This document shows positions 25,205 to 34,638 of a stretch of DNA of 64,000 nt, one piece after another. Origin of the DNA: Thermoanaerobaculia bacterium. GTDB taxonomy: Bacteria; Acidobacteriota; Thermoanaerobaculia; Multivoradales; J023. The notes beneath the pieces are model-generated. The model worked only from the letters and a program-made list of their open reading frames with translations, did not search any database and had not been told where the DNA came from. Both the position numbers and the translations under genes were made by a program. The stretch covers positions 62,001 through 126,000 of the forward strand of contig JAUIJL010000004.1 in assembly GCA_030431255.1 (NCBI GenBank), given 5' to 3'. How positions within the stretch are numbered: position 1 is the first letter of the stretch; each line of letters begins with the position of its first letter.

Positions 25205-26329
25205 ATGCAGGAAACGCCTCCCTCCATCTCCACCGATGCCGAGACCCGCCCGCTGCTGCGCCCCGAGCTTTGGCGTGGCAAAAGGGTTTTGGTCACCGGT
25301 CACACCGGCTTCAAAGGCAGCTGGCTGAGCCTTTGGCTCCAGCAGCTGGGCGCGGACGTCAGTGGGTTCGCCCTCGACCCTCCGTCGACCCCCAGCCTTT
25401 TCGATCTGGCCCAGGTCGCCGAGGGCATGACCTCGACCCGAGGAGACGTTCGGGACCTGGATCGCTTGCAAAAAGTCTTCAACGAGCACCGGCCGCAGGT
25501 CGTTTTCCATCTTGCCGCTCAGTCCTTGGTGCGACCGAGCTATGAAAATCCGGTCGACACCTACGCCACCAACGTCATGGGCACGGTGCACGTGCTGGAG
25601 GCCTCGCGACGCACCGAGGGTGTCGAGGCGGTGGTGGTGGTCACCAGCGACAAATGTTACGAGAATCGGGAATGGCTGTGGCCCTACCGCGAAAACGAGG
25701 CCATGGGCGGTCACGACCCCTACTCCAACAGCAAGGGCTGCGCCGAGCTGGTGACCTCGGCTTATCGTCGATCGTTCTTCGCCGAAGGGCCGGCGGTCGC
25801 CTCGGCCCGGGCCGGCAATGTGATCGGCGGTGGTGATTGGGCTCGGGATCGCTTGATCCCCGATCTCGTGCGCGGCATGGTCGACGAAGACGCCATCCAC
25901 ATCCGCTCCCCCCAAGCGATTCGCCCCTGGCAACACGTGCTCGAAGCCCTTTCCGGTTATTTGGTGCTCACCGAGCGCTTGATCGAATTCGGCGCCGATT
26001 ACGCCGAAGGCTGGAATTTCGGCCCGGACGACCGCGACGCTCGACCGGTGGGCTGGATCGTCGAGCGGCTGGCCGCCCATTGGCAGCGAGCCATGGAAGA
26101 AGAGGTCCAATGGTCGGTGGACCCGGGCCCCCATCCCCACGAGGCCCACTTGCTCAAGCTCGATTCGTCGAAAGCCCACCACCGACTCGGCTGGAGACCC
26201 CGGCTCAGCTTGGACACCTGCCTGGAGTGGATCGTAGAGTGGACCCGCGCCTACCGCCTCGGGGGCGATCTGCGGGCTCTCTGCGAAGCGCAAATCCAAC
26301 GATACGCATCCGGCGAACGGTTTAAGTAG
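25205..26329 (+). CDS. rfbG: CDP-glucose 4,6-dehydratase
   Basis: This NAD-dependent short-chain dehydrogenase converts CDP-glucose to CDP-4-keto-6-deoxyglucose on the way to dideoxysugars of O-antigens. The 374-residue product has RVLVTGHTGFKGSWLSLWL (dinucleotide-binding loop with the family KGSW), HLAAQSLVRPSYENPVDTYATNVMGT, VVVTSDKCYEN, the catalytic YSNSK motif in HDPYSNSKGCAELVTSAYR, and RAGNVIGGGDWARDRLIPDLVRG, IRPWQHVLEALSGYL. These are specific to the CDP-glucose group rather than dTDP-glucose dehydratases. No rfbF or rfbH is next to it, so the pathway genes must lie elsewhere. Confidence 0.9.
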   Translation: MQETPPSISTDAETRPLLRPELWRGKRVLVTGHTGFKGSWLSLWLQQLGADVSGFALDPPSTPSLFDLAQVAEGMTSTRGDVRDLDRLQKVFNEHRPQVVFHLAAQSLVRPSYENPVDTYATNVMGTVHVLEASRRTEGVEAVVVVTSDKCYENREWLWPYRENEAMGGHDPYSNSKGCAELVTSAYRRSFFAEGPAVASARAGNVIGGGDWARDRLIPDLVRGMVDEDAIHIRSPQAIRPWQHVLEALSGYLVLTERLIEFGADYAEGWNFGPDDRDARPVGWIVERLAAHWQRAMEEEVQWSVDPGPHPHEAHLLKLDSSKAHHRLGWRPRLSLDTCLEWIVEWTRAYRLGGDLRALCEAQIQRYASGERFK

Positions 26330-26405
26330 CCGCCCAAAAAAACGGCTCTCGACGTTCGCGTCGGTCGAGCCACAGATCATTCACGGGCCCCCGAGGGAGA
26401 AACCT

Positions 26406-27248
26406 ATGTTTAAAGAAAATACCCTGTCCGGACAAACGATTCTGGTCACCGGCGGTGGAACCGGATTGGGAAGGGCGATGGCCGAGCGATTCGCTGGTCT
26501 CGGAGCCAAAGTGGCCATCTTCGGTCGCCGGAGCGCCCCCCTCGAAGACACCGTGGAAGCCATCCGCAAAGCGGGCGGCACCGCCGCCCAAACCTCGGCC
26601 GACATCCGCGATCCGGAGCAGGTCGAAGGGGCCCTCTCGCGGCTGGAAGAGGAGCTCGGTGAGCTGACCGGTTTGGTCAACAACGCGGCCGGCAATTTCT
26701 TGGCGCCGAGCGAGGATCTCTCCTACAACGCGTTCAACTCGGTGGTCCAAATCGTGTTGTACGGCACCTTCAACACCACCCAGGCCGTGGGGCGGCGTTG
26801 GATCGAGCGCGGCACCCCCGGACATGTGCTGTCGATTCTGACCACCTACTCATGGACCGGCTCCGCCTTCGTCATGCCCAGCGCCTGCGCTAAGGCGGGT
26901 GTGCTGGCCATGACCCGTTCCCTGGCCGTGGAATGGGGTTGTTACGGGATTCGCCTGAACGGCATCGCCCCCGGGCCGTTCCCTACCGAAGGGGCGTTTT
27001 CCCGATTGATGCCCAAGGGCTTCTTGGAGCAAGCGAAAAAAGCCAGCCCCCTCGGACGATTCGGCGAGCCGCCCGAGCTGGCGGACTTGGCGACCTTCCT
27101 CTTCTCGCCCATGGCCGCCTACATGACCGGTGAGGTCGTCACCCTCGACGGCGGCGAATGGCTCAAGAACGGCCAAGAATTCGGTAAATTTACCGACGTC
27201 CCGCGGGACCAGATGAAAGCCCAAATGGCGGCCATGAAACCCAAATGA
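26406..27248 (+). CDS. 2,4-dienoyl-CoA reductase-like SDR
   Basis: The 280-residue product is a classical SDR: ILVTGGGTGLGRAMAERFAGLGA for NADP(H), NNAAGNF, and TYSWTGSAFVMPSACAKAGVLAMTRSLAVEWGCYGIRLNGIAPGPFPTEGAFSRL-type sequence (quoted in pieces: SAFVMPSACAKAG). The usual Tyr of the YxxxK motif is Ser here (SACAK), as in dienoyl-CoA reductases of the DECR1 group, which use another Tyr. The likely reaction is NADPH-dependent reduction of 2,4-dienoyl-CoA in beta-oxidation of unsaturated fatty acids. The next gene (dcp) is unrelated in function. An AGAAACC-type leader precedes the ATG. Confidence is good for SDR, moderate for the exact substrate. Confidence 0.82.
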   Translation: MFKENTLSGQTILVTGGGTGLGRAMAERFAGLGAKVAIFGRRSAPLEDTVEAIRKAGGTAAQTSADIRDPEQVEGALSRLEEELGELTGLVNNAAGNFLAPSEDLSYNAFNSVVQIVLYGTFNTTQAVGRRWIERGTPGHVLSILTTYSWTGSAFVMPSACAKAGVLAMTRSLAVEWGCYGIRLNGIAPGPFPTEGAFSRLMPKGFLEQAKKASPLGRFGEPPELADLATFLFSPMAAYMTGEVVTLDGGEWLKNGQEFGKFTDVPRDQMKAQMAAMKPK

Positions 27249-27270
27249 ATTTAAATTGCCCGAGCACGAC

Positions 27271-29334
27271 ATGAGCCAGAACCCCCTTCTCACCGAGCAC
27301 GACCTACCCTTCGGCGCCCCGCCCCTGAATTTGCTGCGCGCCGAGCATTTCCTACCCGCCTTCGAGGTGGCGTTGGAGCAACACCGACAGGAGATCCGAG
27401 AGATCGCCCACGGAGCCTCGGAGCCGACTTTCGAGAACACCATCGAAGGGTTGGAGCGCTGCGGCCGGCTGTTGCGTCGGGTTCGGGATCTCTTCTTCAA
27501 TCTGAGGGCGGCCCACACCAATGACGGCCTTCAGGAGGTCGCCCGGGAGATCACCCCGCGGCTGGCGGCACACCGGGACGAAATTCTGCTGAGCCCGGAG
27601 CTCTTCCAGCGGGTCGACCGGGTTTGGCGACAACGTGAGCAGCTGGACCTCACCAGCGAGCAGAGCATTTTGCTCGAGGAAACCCACTCGGCATTCACCC
27701 GCGGTGGTGCCGGGCTGGAAGCCACCGACCAGGAGAAGCTCAAGGAGATCAACCACCGGCTGTCCGTGCTGACCGTGGACTTCACCGAGAATCTGCTGGC
27801 GGCCAATCAAGGATTCCAGCTGCATCTCCGGGACGAGGGCGACTTGGCGGGCCTACCCGACTCCCTGCGGGCGGCGGCCCGGGCGGAAGCCGAGCGCCGT
27901 GGAGTCGAGCAGGGCTGGGTCTTCACCCTCGACAAACCCAGCCTCATTCCTTTCCTGCAATATGCCGAGCGGCGCGCCCTTCGCCGCCACATGTACGAGG
28001 CCTACACCCAGCGATGCCGCGACGGCGAGCACGACAACCGACCGGTGATCGAGGAAATCGCCGCCTTGCGGGCCCGTCGAGCCCAGCTGCTCGGCTATCG
28101 GAGCCACGCGGACTACGTGCTGGAGAAAAATATGGCCGCCACCCCCGAGGCCGTCGACGAGCTGCTCCGGCGTTTGTGGCAGCCCGCGAAGGCCAGAGCC
28201 CAGCGGGAAGCCGAGGAGCTCCAGGCCCAAATCGTCGCCGAGGGTGGAGACTTTCAGCTCGAGGCCCACGACTGGTGGTTCTACACCGAGCGCCTGCGCA
28301 AATCCCGTTTCGACTTCGACGACGGCGAGCTGAGACCGTATTTCTCCCTCGACGCGGTGCGCCAGGGCATGTTCGATATTGCCGAGCGCCTCTTCGGTTT
28401 GGTCTTCGAGCCGAGGACTGATCTACCGGTGTACCACGAAGAGGTCACCACCTACGAGGTGCGAGACCGGGAAGGTCGCCATATCGGTCTGTTCTACGCG
28501 GACGACCATCCGAGACCCTCGAAACAGGTCGGCGCCTGGATGGACACCTTCCGCGACCAATGGCTGGACGGCGACACGGACATCCGCCCGCACGTGATCA
28601 ATGTGTGCAATCTGGCACGACCGAGTGACGGCCGACCGGCCCTTCTGAGCGTCGATGAGGTGCGCACCCTTTTCCACGAATTCGGCCACGGTTTGCACGG
28701 CCTGTTGGCCCGCTCTCGCTACGGCTCCCTTTCGGGCACCCACGTGCCGCGGGATTTCGTCGAGCTGCCCAGTCAGCTGATGGAAAATTGGGCTTTCGCC
28801 CCCGAGACCCTGGTCGAATACGCGCGCCACTACCAAACCGGGGAGCCTATACCCACCGAGCTGGTGGAAAAGATGCGGCAGGCGAAGCGCTTCAACCAAG
28901 GATTCGCCACCGTCGAGTATTTGGCGGCCTCTTTCATCGACCTCGCCTGGCACACCCTGGAGGCAGACGATCTCGATCGAGAGCCGCCGGAAACCGACGC
29001 CTTGGAGAAAAAGGTCATGGCGGAGCTGGATCCGCCGCCGCAAATCTCTTCCCGCTACCGGGGCCCGTACTTCAGCCACATCTTCTACAGCGGTTACGAC
29101 GCCGGCTATTACAGCTACATTTGGGCCGAGGTGCTCGAAGCGGATGCCTTCGAGGCGTTCCGAGAAACCGGCCTTTTCGATCCCGAGCTGGCGAGCTCCT
29201 ATCGCCGCAACATCTTGGAAGCCGGGCACAGCGAGCCGCCCATGGATCTCTACCGTCGATTCCGAGGCGCCGATCCCCAAATTGAGCCGCTGCTGGCCCG
29301 CCGGGGCCTGCAAGCGGCTGCGGTCGAGGCCTGA
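27271..29334 (+). CDS. dcp: Peptidyl-dipeptidase Dcp (M3 metallopeptidase)
   Basis: The 687-residue product is an M3 thimet-type zinc peptidase that removes C-terminal dipeptides. The active site HEFGHGLHGL (His469, Glu470, His473) and the third ligand region further on (ELPSQLMENW) are intact; SGTHVPRDFVELPSQ is typical of Dcp rather than oligopeptidase A. The N-terminal helical half (LRAEHFLPAFEVALEQHRQEIREIA, FENTIEGLERCGRLL) is also family-like. The ATG at 27271 is chosen over an upstream TTG at 27256. There is no signal peptide, so it is cytoplasmic. It ends 2 bases from the convergent aminotransferase gene. Confidence 0.92.
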   Translation: MSQNPLLTEHDLPFGAPPLNLLRAEHFLPAFEVALEQHRQEIREIAHGASEPTFENTIEGLERCGRLLRRVRDLFFNLRAAHTNDGLQEVAREITPRLAAHRDEILLSPELFQRVDRVWRQREQLDLTSEQSILLEETHSAFTRGGAGLEATDQEKLKEINHRLSVLTVDFTENLLAANQGFQLHLRDEGDLAGLPDSLRAAARAEAERRGVEQGWVFTLDKPSLIPFLQYAERRALRRHMYEAYTQRCRDGEHDNRPVIEEIAALRARRAQLLGYRSHADYVLEKNMAATPEAVDELLRRLWQPAKARAQREAEELQAQIVAEGGDFQLEAHDWWFYTERLRKSRFDFDDGELRPYFSLDAVRQGMFDIAERLFGLVFEPRTDLPVYHEEVTTYEVRDREGRHIGLFYADDHPRPSKQVGAWMDTFRDQWLDGDTDIRPHVINVCNLARPSDGRPALLSVDEVRTLFHEFGHGLHGLLARSRYGSLSGTHVPRDFVELPSQLMENWAFAPETLVEYARHYQTGEPIPTELVEKMRQAKRFNQGFATVEYLAASFIDLAWHTLEADDLDREPPETDALEKKVMAELDPPPQISSRYRGPYFSHIFYSGYDAGYYSYIWAEVLEADAFEAFRETGLFDPELASSYRRNILEAGHSEPPMDLYRRFRGADPQIEPLLARRGLQAAAVEA

Positions 29335-29336
29335 TC

Positions 29337-30536
29337 TCAGCTCTTGGTGGCTGCGGCGGACGCCGCAGCCTGAGCGGCGCCCCGGTCGAAGGATAGACCC
29401 TCATCGACCAGCAGATTCTCCAACGCGGCTAGGAAAAGGGCGATATTGCGTCGGCTGCTGGAGTGCCCCATCAATCCGACTCGCCAAGCCTGGCCCTTGA
29501 AAGGCCCTAGGCCGGCACCGATTTCAATGCCGTATTCCGCCAGCAGGCGGGAGCGCACCCGGGCGTCGTCGACTCCTTCGGGAACCCGCACGGCGTTGAG
29601 GGTGGTCAATGAGCGCTCGGGGATGTAGGTCAATCCCATGGCTTCGAGACCGGCCTTCAGCATCTCGTGGTGGTGCCGATGGCGCTCGATGCGGGCGTCG
29701 AGGCCCTCCTCGAGCACGATCCTCAACGCTTCGTAGAGGCCGTAGCTCATGTTGATCGGCGCGGTGTGGTGATACGTGCGCTCGTTGCTCCAATAGCGAC
29801 CGATCATGGTCATGTCCAAATACCAGCTCTGCACCTTGGACGACCGACTTTCGATTTTTTCCCACGCCCGTGGCGAGAAGGTCACCGGTGACAATCCCGG
29901 CGGGCACGACAAACACTTTTGGGTGCCGGAATAGCAGGCATCGATTTGCCAATCGTCGACCCTCACGTCGACTCCGCCCAATGACGTCACCGCATCGACC
30001 AACAGCAAAGCGCCGGCCTCGTGCACCAAGCGTGAGATCTCCTCCAGGGGTTGATGGGCACCCGTGGACGTCTCCGCGTGCACGATGCCCACCACCTTCG
30101 TCTCCGGATGGGCCGCCAGCGCTGCCGCCACTTGCTCGGCCTGGATCGTCTCCCCCCAAAGCACCTCGATGGCCCGCACCTCGGCGCCGCAACGCTCCGC
30201 CACGTCCCGCATGCGCGTGCCGAAGACCCCGGACACACACACCAACATGGCGTCTCCGGGTTCGATCAAATTGGCGACGCAGGCTTCCATGCCGGCGCTA
30301 CCCGTGCCCGACACCGCCAGGGTCAGCGGATTGCGGGTTCGGAACACCTGCCGGAGCATCTCCCGCAGGTTGTCCATCATGGCGAGGTACTCGGGGTCCA
30401 GATGCCCCAGGGTGGGCTTGGCCATGGCCTCCAAAACCCGCGGCGCCACCCCGCTCGGCCCGGGGCCGAGCAAGATGCGCTCCGAAGGGTTGAGGGTGGG
30501 AAAAGAGGTCTCGGCGTTCAAGTCTGAATCACTCAC
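29337..30536 (-). CDS. Alanine-glyoxylate / serine-pyruvate type aminotransferase
   Basis: The 399-residue product is a class V PLP aminotransferase: [94 protein letters not shown], and the PLP lysine in [19 protein letters not shown]. This is the family of alanine-glyoxylate and serine-glyoxylate aminotransferases; which amino donor is used cannot be told. The GTG start at 30536 is picked because AGGAG lies 8 bases upstream; a longer reading extends over the FKBP gene in another frame and is spurious. It ends 2 bases from dcp, which runs the other way. It follows the FKBP gene by 29 bases on the same strand. Confidence 0.88.
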   Translation of the reverse strand: MSDSDLNAETSFPTLNPSERILLGPGPSGVAPRVLEAMAKPTLGHLDPEYLAMMDNLREMLRQVFRTRNPLTLAVSGTGSAGMEACVANLIEPGDAMLVCVSGVFGTRMRDVAERCGAEVRAIEVLWGETIQAEQVAAALAAHPETKVVGIVHAETSTGAHQPLEEISRLVHEAGALLLVDAVTSLGGVDVRVDDWQIDACYSGTQKCLSCPPGLSPVTFSPRAWEKIESRSSKVQSWYLDMTMIGRYWSNERTYHHTAPINMSYGLYEALRIVLEEGLDARIERHRHHHEMLKAGLEAMGLTYIPERSLTTLNAVRVPEGVDDARVRSRLLAEYGIEIGAGLGPFKGQAWRVGLMGHSSSRRNIALFLAALENLLVDEGLSFDRGAAQAAASAAATKS

Positions 30537-30565
30537 GTTTCGGGCTCCTGACAAAGCTCCATGGA

Positions 30566-30931
30566 TCAGCTGAGACCCAGGAGCTCCACTTCGAAGACGA
30601 GGGTGGCGTTGGGCGGAATCACGCCGCCGGCGCCCCGAGCGCCGTAGCCGAGATCCGGTGGGATCACCAATTTGCGTTTGCCGCCGATACGCATGCCCGA
30701 CACCCCTTCGTCCCAGCCCCGGATGACCATGCCGGCACCGAGCACAAAGTTGAAGGGTTGACCGCGGTCGACGCTGGAGTCGAATTTTTCGCCGCTGGTG
30801 AGCCAACCCGTGTAATGCACTTGCACGTTTTGGCCGGTCTGGGCCACGGCACCTTCGCCGATGGCCAAGTCTTGATACTTCAGACCCGACGAGGTCTCTT
30901 GGAGGTTTTCGTCTGACGGGGTTCCTGACAT
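30566..30931 (-). CDS. FKBP-type peptidyl-prolyl cis-trans isomerase
   Basis: The 121-residue product is a single FKBP domain: [38 protein letters not shown] (family VHYTG and G.KFDSS), [32 protein letters not shown] and the closing [16 protein letters not shown]. The pocket residues of active FKBPs (Tyr, Phe-Asp, Trp, Tyr) are visible. There is no signal peptide, so it is likely cytoplasmic. GAGGA precedes the ATG by 9 bases. It is probably cotranscribed with the aminotransferase downstream. Confidence 0.93.
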   Translation of the reverse strand: MSGTPSDENLQETSSGLKYQDLAIGEGAVAQTGQNVQVHYTGWLTSGEKFDSSVDRGQPFNFVLGAGMVIRGWDEGVSGMRIGGKRKLVIPPDLGYGARGAGGVIPPNATLVFEVELLGLS

Positions 30932-31186
30932 GGGGAGGTCTCCTCAAGGACCGACATCCCGCAAGCTCGATTCAGGCTCGCGCGCCGGCTCGACGCTGTG
31001 TACGGATGGTCGATCGGATGCATGAAAAAGGTGGCTGGGACGGCCGGTGGTCCGACTGGGATGGTGACCCACTTGATTGGGTATACGATATCTCGCCCGG
31101 AGCGCCATTCTTTCACGCAGGCCCGGGACATGTAACCGCGACCCTTTCCTACCGCCCTTCCTTCCGTCGGCCAAGGAGCTGCCGCC

Positions 31187-32362
31187 ATGAGCCAATCCGA
31201 CTCCCGATTGTCATTGGAAACTCGTCTGATCCACGCCCCGGGCTCGGAATCCCTGCCGGCCGCGGTGCCCGCCATCCATCGGGCCACGGTGTGGCGGGTC
31301 GGCCCCGAAAATTTGGAGTCGGTCGACGGGGAATACGAGGATCTGAGATATCCGCGCTACAACGACGGCCCCAATCCCCTCGAGGTGGGCGCTCACATCG
31401 CGGATTTGGAAAACGCCGAAAAGGGCATGGTGACGTCGAGCGGCATGGCGGCCATCACCGCCGCCCTGCTTTCGAATCTGGACCAGGGCGATCACCTTTT
31501 GGTGTCGAAGGACCTCTACGGCGGCACCTTTAAATTGGTCACCAAGCGATTTCCCAAGCTCGGCATCGAGCACGATTTCATCGATCCCAACGCGCCGGAA
31601 ACCTGGACATCTGCTTTGCGCGACAACACGCGGGTCATCTACGTCGAAACCCTGGGCAACCCGTTGGTGACCATGCCCGATCTCGAGGCGGTGGCTTCAT
31701 TCGCCGAGCAGCACGGCCTGGTGGCCGTGATCGACAATACCTTCGCCACGCCGATCGCCTTCCGACCCCTGGAGCACGGCTTTCACCTGGCCATTCACAG
31801 CGCCACGAAGTACCTCAACGGCCATTCCGACGTGCTGGCCGGCGCTGTCGTCGGCGGTGCCGAGGCCATGGAGCGTGTGGACGCCCACATGTGCATTTTC
31901 GGCGGCACCCTCGACGTGCAATCCGCCTATTTGTTGCAGCGGGGCATGCGCACCCTCAACTTGCGCTTCCGCCAACAATGCGCCAACGCGTTGGCGTTGG
32001 CCGAGTTTTTGGAGTCCCATCCCAAAGTGGAGCGGGTGTCCTACCCGGGCTTGCCCAGCCATCCCCAACACGAGCGTGCCAACGAGCTCTTGGGCGGCCT
32101 CTTCGGCGGTATGTTGTCGTTCGAAGCCGCGGGCGGTTGGCAGGGAGCTCGTCGGGTCTTGCAGCGCGTACGGTTGGTCTGCCACGCCGCCAGCCTGGGG
32201 GGCGTGGAAACCCTGGTGGTCTCACCGCCCAAATCGTCTCATGCGGCCTTACCGGCGGACGTTCGACGGCAATACGGCATCGCCGACGGCCTGCTGCGGG
32301 TTTCCGTCGGCATCGAAAACGTCGACGATGTGATCGACGATTTCCGACAAGCCCTCGACTGA
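31187..32362 (+). CDS. Cys/Met metabolism PLP-dependent enzyme (cystathionine beta-lyase type)
   Basis: The 391-residue product is a trans-sulfuration enzyme: RLIHAPGSESLPAAVPAIHRATVW, YPRYNDGPNPLEVGAHIADLENAEKGMVTSSGMAAITAALL (phosphate-binding SSGMAAI), VDNTF-like VIDNTFATPI, and SATKYLNGHSDVLAG with the PLP lysine. The cleaved substrate could be cystathionine or methionine; sequence alone does not decide between beta-lyase, gamma-lyase and gamma-synthase, but the DNTFATP and NPLE features are shared by cystathionine beta-lyases. AAGGAG precedes the ATG by 8 bases. A GC-rich hairpin follows the stop. Confidence 0.85.
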   Translation: MSQSDSRLSLETRLIHAPGSESLPAAVPAIHRATVWRVGPENLESVDGEYEDLRYPRYNDGPNPLEVGAHIADLENAEKGMVTSSGMAAITAALLSNLDQGDHLLVSKDLYGGTFKLVTKRFPKLGIEHDFIDPNAPETWTSALRDNTRVIYVETLGNPLVTMPDLEAVASFAEQHGLVAVIDNTFATPIAFRPLEHGFHLAIHSATKYLNGHSDVLAGAVVGGAEAMERVDAHMCIFGGTLDVQSAYLLQRGMRTLNLRFRQQCANALALAEFLESHPKVERVSYPGLPSHPQHERANELLGGLFGGMLSFEAAGGWQGARRVLQRVRLVCHAASLGGVETLVVSPPKSSHAALPADVRRQYGIADGLLRVSVGIENVDDVIDDFRQALD

Positions 32363-32373
32363 AACCGGTGTAG

Positions 32374-32394
32374 GGGCGGGGCTTGTCCCCGCCC
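32374..32394. terminator. GGGCGGGG hairpin between convergent genes
   Basis: GGGCGGGG (32374-32381) and CCCCGCCC (32387-32394) form an 8-bp stem around CTTGT. No T-run follows. Nearly the same hairpin recurs at 38891-38911, so it may be a dispersed REP-like element that also acts as a terminator. Confidence 0.55.
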
Positions 32395-32450
32395 GCCAGA
32401 TTTCCGAACGTTGGAAGGGCGTAAGCCCCCGACGGAACCGCGAGGGTTCG

Positions 32451-33581
32451 CTAGCCCGGCAAGGTCTTGAAGTCGTCCGGGTCGATATCGCGGATCCGGG
32501 CGGCGCCGCCCCGGCCGGCCTCGCTGTTGCGTTTCAGCAGGAGGGCGCGGCGCATCTCAATGCCGTCGAGCCACAGGGGCACGAAGGCGTGGAGGTCGCG
32601 CAGGGTGCGATCGATCTCCGAGAGCAGGCTCACCATCCGTTGGCTGAACACCGTGTGGAAGTGCACCAAGTCGCGCACGCTTTGCTCCCGCTCCACGCGG
32701 GTTTCACCGGCGTGGGTTTTGATTTGCTCGGTAGCTTCTCGTGCGGCCTCGAACATTTCCTTGAGCAGCGCGCATTGGATCGGCACCTCGGTGGCGTAGC
32801 GGTCGAGAATCTCCATCTCGTGGAAGCGGATACCCCGCAGCGCCAGCACCTCCTTGAGCTTGGAGGTCAGCCCTTCGAGCAGCACGTCCAGAAAAGCCCG
32901 GGTTTCACGCCAAGCCCGCTCCGTGGGCAGGGTCTGCTCGGCGCGAATGGATTTGATCATAGGGGCCAGCCGTTGAGCTCGGTCGGCGTCGAGCTCGGAA
33001 AGATAGAATTTGAGCTTCTCCACCGTGGCGTGCAGCCATTCCGCCTCTTCCACGTCTTGGGGAAAACGCTTTGAAAGGAAGTAGTCGGCATCATGCAGGC
33101 TGCGGGGATCGCTGGCCATGATCTGGCCGAAGGTGTCCTGCAAGAAGGCGTGGATCTTGCCGATCGACACGCACAGCAGCTTGCGGACCTCCACCATCTG
33201 CTCCACGGGCACGTCTTGGGGGAAGCGCTCCAGGTCCGCCAGCACGGTGTCCGCCAACATGGTCAGAGACACCTCGGCGTGGGCTCGCGCTTCTTCGAGC
33301 TCAGGGAACGGCGACGGATTGTCGAGCAAGGGCGCCAGCTGGGTGAGCATCAAATCCGAGACCTCGCGTACCTTGCGCCAGATCTCCTGGAGCCGCTCGG
33401 GGGAGCAGTGCAGGATCGCATAGTTGCTCTCCATGACACTGGTCAACAGCCGAATACACCCTAAAAAGGCGCGGATTCGAGGATTCTGCCAATAAGTACG
33501 CTCTCGCGACCAATCCGCGACGGTCACGCCGTCCGGCAAAGGGATTTCTTTATCTCCGACTCGAATGAAGTAGCGTTCCAT
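32451..33581 (-). CDS. Hypothetical all-helical protein
   Basis: The 376-residue product has no signal peptide and no membrane segment. After a short beta-like start (MERYFIRVGDKEIPLPDGVTVADWSRERTYW) it is predicted helical almost throughout (ERLQEIWRKVREVSDLMLTQL, MVEVRKLLCVSIGKIHAFLQDTFGQIM, RDLVHFHTVFSQRMVSLLSEIDRTLRDLHAFVPLWLDGIE). I see no catalytic motif or known domain. The ribosome-binding site is weak. It is convergent with the PLP enzyme and, 139 bases away, codirectional with mazG downstream of mazG. Function unknown. Confidence 0.65.
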   Translation of the reverse strand: MERYFIRVGDKEIPLPDGVTVADWSRERTYWQNPRIRAFLGCIRLLTSVMESNYAILHCSPERLQEIWRKVREVSDLMLTQLAPLLDNPSPFPELEEARAHAEVSLTMLADTVLADLERFPQDVPVEQMVEVRKLLCVSIGKIHAFLQDTFGQIMASDPRSLHDADYFLSKRFPQDVEEAEWLHATVEKLKFYLSELDADRAQRLAPMIKSIRAEQTLPTERAWRETRAFLDVLLEGLTSKLKEVLALRGIRFHEMEILDRYATEVPIQCALLKEMFEAAREATEQIKTHAGETRVEREQSVRDLVHFHTVFSQRMVSLLSEIDRTLRDLHAFVPLWLDGIEMRRALLLKRNSEAGRGGAARIRDIDPDDFKTLPG

Positions 33582-33720
33582 GGCCTATCTCTACAATTTA
33601 CTATTTCCTGTCTTGAAACGCTCGTGCGTTCGTCGGCTGGGCACCCGGCGGGCCGCGGCTGGCAGTCGATGCCCCCAAGCATAGCCGCACGGACCGCTCC
33701 CGACCAAGACCCTTACCCCC

Positions 33721-34638
33721 TCAAGAGCCGGCCTTCTCACGCCTCTTGACCTCCTGCCAAGCCTCTTCCATTCGCTCTAAATCCGCATCGACAAGGGATT
33801 CACCGCGTTCGCGGAGAATTTCCTCCACCGCCTCGAAGCGGCGGCGAAACTTTAGATTACCGGCGGCCAAGGCCGCTTCGGGATCCTTCTTCAAATGGCG
33901 ACCCAGATTGGCGACGGCAAAGAGCAAGTCTCCCAGCTCCTCGTTCAAGGCAGAATCGTTCAAGGTGGAGTCGTCCAAGGTGGAGTCGTCCGAAGCGGAG
34001 CCACCCCGACTCGAATCACTCGAAATACCAGCGGCCGATGTCGCCCGGGCCGCCAACACCTGCTCGAGCTCGTCCAGCTCCTCGCGCACCTTGTCCAGCA
34101 CCCCGTGGACGTCGGGCCAATCGAATCCCACCCCTGCCGCTTTTTGGGTCAGCCGGTAGGCGCCGGTCAAAGCCGGAAGGGAAGCCGGCACCCCCGAAAG
34201 GATCGACTCACTTCCTTTTTCCCGCGCTCGCTCCCGGGACTTCTGGGCTTCCCATGCCGCCAAGACCTCGTCGACATTGCTGGGTTTGTCCTCGGCTGCG
34301 GCTCGCTCATCGACCGGAAAGACATGGGGATGGCGAGCCACCATCTTGTCGTAGATCCCTTGCACGGCGTCCTCGGCGCGGAAGTCTCCGGCTTCTTCAC
34401 CCAGGCAGGCGACGAACGCCGCTTGGAAGAGCAGATCTCCCAGCTCCTCACACACGGCCCGGGAGTCCTCCGTGTCGATCGCGGCCGCCAGCTCGTGGGC
34501 TTCCTCGATGACGTAAGCTCGAATCGAGCCCATATCTTGCTTCTGATCCCACGGGCATCCGTCCGGGGCTCTCAGCAGCCGAATCAAGGCCACCAAATCC
34601 TCCAGCTCCGAGACCTGTTTACCTATCCTCTTATCCAT
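33721..34638 (-). CDS. mazG: MazG nucleotide pyrophosphohydrolase
   Basis: MazG hydrolyses nucleoside triphosphates to monophosphates and pyrophosphate, cleaning damaged nucleotides and affecting (p)ppGpp responses. The 305-residue product has the two all-alpha MazG repeats: DGCPWDQKQDMGSIRAYVIEEAHELAAAID, EELGDLLFQAAFVACLGEEAGDF in the first and EELGDLLFAVANLGRHLKKDPEAALAAGNLKFRRRF in the second. The helix-borne acidic metal sites (EExxE...ExxD) are seen in both. Between them, an acidic Ser-rich insertion containing four copies of (D/N)DS(T/A)L lies just before the second EELGDLLF, so the protein is longer than the usual 260-280. No signal peptide. Confidence 0.92.
   Translation of the reverse strand: MDKRIGKQVSELEDLVALIRLLRAPDGCPWDQKQDMGSIRAYVIEEAHELAAAIDTEDSRAVCEELGDLLFQAAFVACLGEEAGDFRAEDAVQGIYDKMVARHPHVFPVDERAAAEDKPSNVDEVLAAWEAQKSRERAREKGSESILSGVPASLPALTGAYRLTQKAAGVGFDWPDVHGVLDKVREELDELEQVLAARATSAAGISSDSSRGGSASDDSTLDDSTLNDSALNEELGDLLFAVANLGRHLKKDPEAALAAGNLKFRRRFEAVEEILRERGESLVDADLERMEEAWQEVKRREKAGS
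33941..34000 (-). repeat. Four 15-bp tandem repeats inside mazG
   Basis: Four 15-base units (33941-33955, 33956-33970, 33971-33985, 33986-34000) with few differences encode the pentapeptide (D/N)DS(T/A)L in the interdomain linker of MazG. They are in frame, so the gene stays open. The linker is probably unstructured. Confidence 0.85.

Noticed and set aside
30537-30947. N-terminal extension of the aminotransferase frame
   Set aside because: It runs over the FKBP gene in another frame, has no family similarity, and a good GTG start with AGGAG exists at 30536.
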